Assembly: GCA_037176885.1 (NCBI GenBank)
Contig: JAWWNJ010000078.1
Span: 930,001-994,000 of the forward strand
DNA from: Favolaschia claudopus
Lineage: Eukaryota > Basidiomycota > Agaricomycetes > Agaricales > Mycenaceae
DNA length: 64,000 bases
Direction of reading: 5' to 3'
Made by a program: the position numbers and the translations under genes. This document shows positions 63,709-64,000 of the stretch, one piece after another; the first letter of the stretch is position 1, and each line of letters opens with the position of its first letter. Under the pieces are notes generated by a model. It did not search any database. It was not told where the DNA came from and saw only the letters and a list, made by a program, of their open reading frames with translations.

Positions 63709-64000
63709 GGCGTTCGAGCATACAAGCCTGTTTATCAGCCAAAATTCACGTGCGAGTCACAGAAAAGTGGAAGGGTGCTATGAAACTCACGGTTTACAAT
63801 GCGAATCTGTACAACAAGAGACCCAAAGAGTGTGGATAATACGATAGCCAAGTGAACCGAGTCGGTAGTGTTCAATTCAAGGTTGAGGCTTGAAGAACTG
63901 CTGGTTACCAAGCAGCACTTGAAGCAATCACTCGTCCAAGCGGTCGAATCACGGCGCAAATAGATTGATAGTTTGTGAGAGAAAGTTCTAAACCACTCGG
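63709..64000 (-). other. Upstream exon or leader of the last gene
   Basis: Minus-strand text with a hydrophobic stretch (SVHLAIVLSTLFGSLVVQI) ends in a GTGAGT donor at 63794. A TAAACAG acceptor precedes the MHPDL start, so this is probably a 5' exon. Joined in frame it does not continue into the coding frame, so it is untranslated, part of another isoform, or of another gene that runs past the window end. Confidence 0.4.

Overview
This is fungal nuclear DNA, almost certainly from a mushroom-forming basidiomycete (Agaricomycete). Coding exons are separated by many 45-60 bp GT-AG introns. The host proteins are of Agaricomycete type (TRA1, UstYa/DUF3328, DUF6729-exonuclease, expanded basidiomycete hypothetical families), and the repeats are Ty3/gypsy chromoviruses, Ty1/copia elements, Tc1/mariner DNA transposons and MITEs. 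There is no bacterial-style gene organisation. The window is dominated by nested mobile elements, with a few host genes between them. Several of those genes are broken by insertions whose target-site duplications (TSDs) can be read directly.

Layout. 0.1-1.2 kb: hypothetical gene (minus). 3.3-8.4 kb: Copia remnant (minus) split by a stack of MITEs. 9.2-12.5 kb: DUF6729/3'-5' exonuclease gene (minus). 12.8-20.2 kb: C-terminal half of TRA1 (plus), hit by a 9-bp-TSD MITE, a TA-TSD MITE and a third insertion. 20.2-25.9 kb: a TA-flanked MITE containing a 3.9-kb two-gene Tc1/mariner-type transposon (intact DD34E transposase plus an accessory acidic/SAM-like gene, both reading inward from ~500-bp inverted repeats) and a further 1.3-kb element. 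26.4-28.4 kb: small secreted protein gene divergent from a UstYa-family gene whose membrane-anchor exon carries a MITE. 28.6-29.1 kb: truncated bromodomain gene. 29.1-32.2 kb: Copia element with gag and pol in opposite orientations. 33.0-42.0 kb: Ty3/gypsy element with 179-bp LTRs, itself interrupted. 42.0-46.0 kb: MITEs, a small secreted protein gene, and a tandem miniature LTR element (TRIM). 47.8-49.7 kb: proline-rich ORF with a second copy of the 9-bp-TSD MITE, then an LTR and a Copia gag fragment. 49.7-59.5 kb: chromovirus with a nested stack in its 5' LTR, a GACGCG-rich element in its leader and a tandemly duplicated protease. 59.5-62.6 kb: a third gypsy fragment. 62.8-64.0 kb: basidiomycete hypothetical gene (minus).

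How the parts relate. The intact DD34E transposase sits in an element whose tips begin CAGCCGTTTG. Several non-autonomous TA-flanked elements here have related tips (CAGCCGTTTT, CAGCTGTTTT), so it is a plausible source of their mobility. For three insertions (two in TRA1, one in the UstYa gene), removing the element plus one TSD restores an open reading frame in conserved coding sequence, which fixes their boundaries at base resolution. All calls come from reading the sequence; no database search was run.
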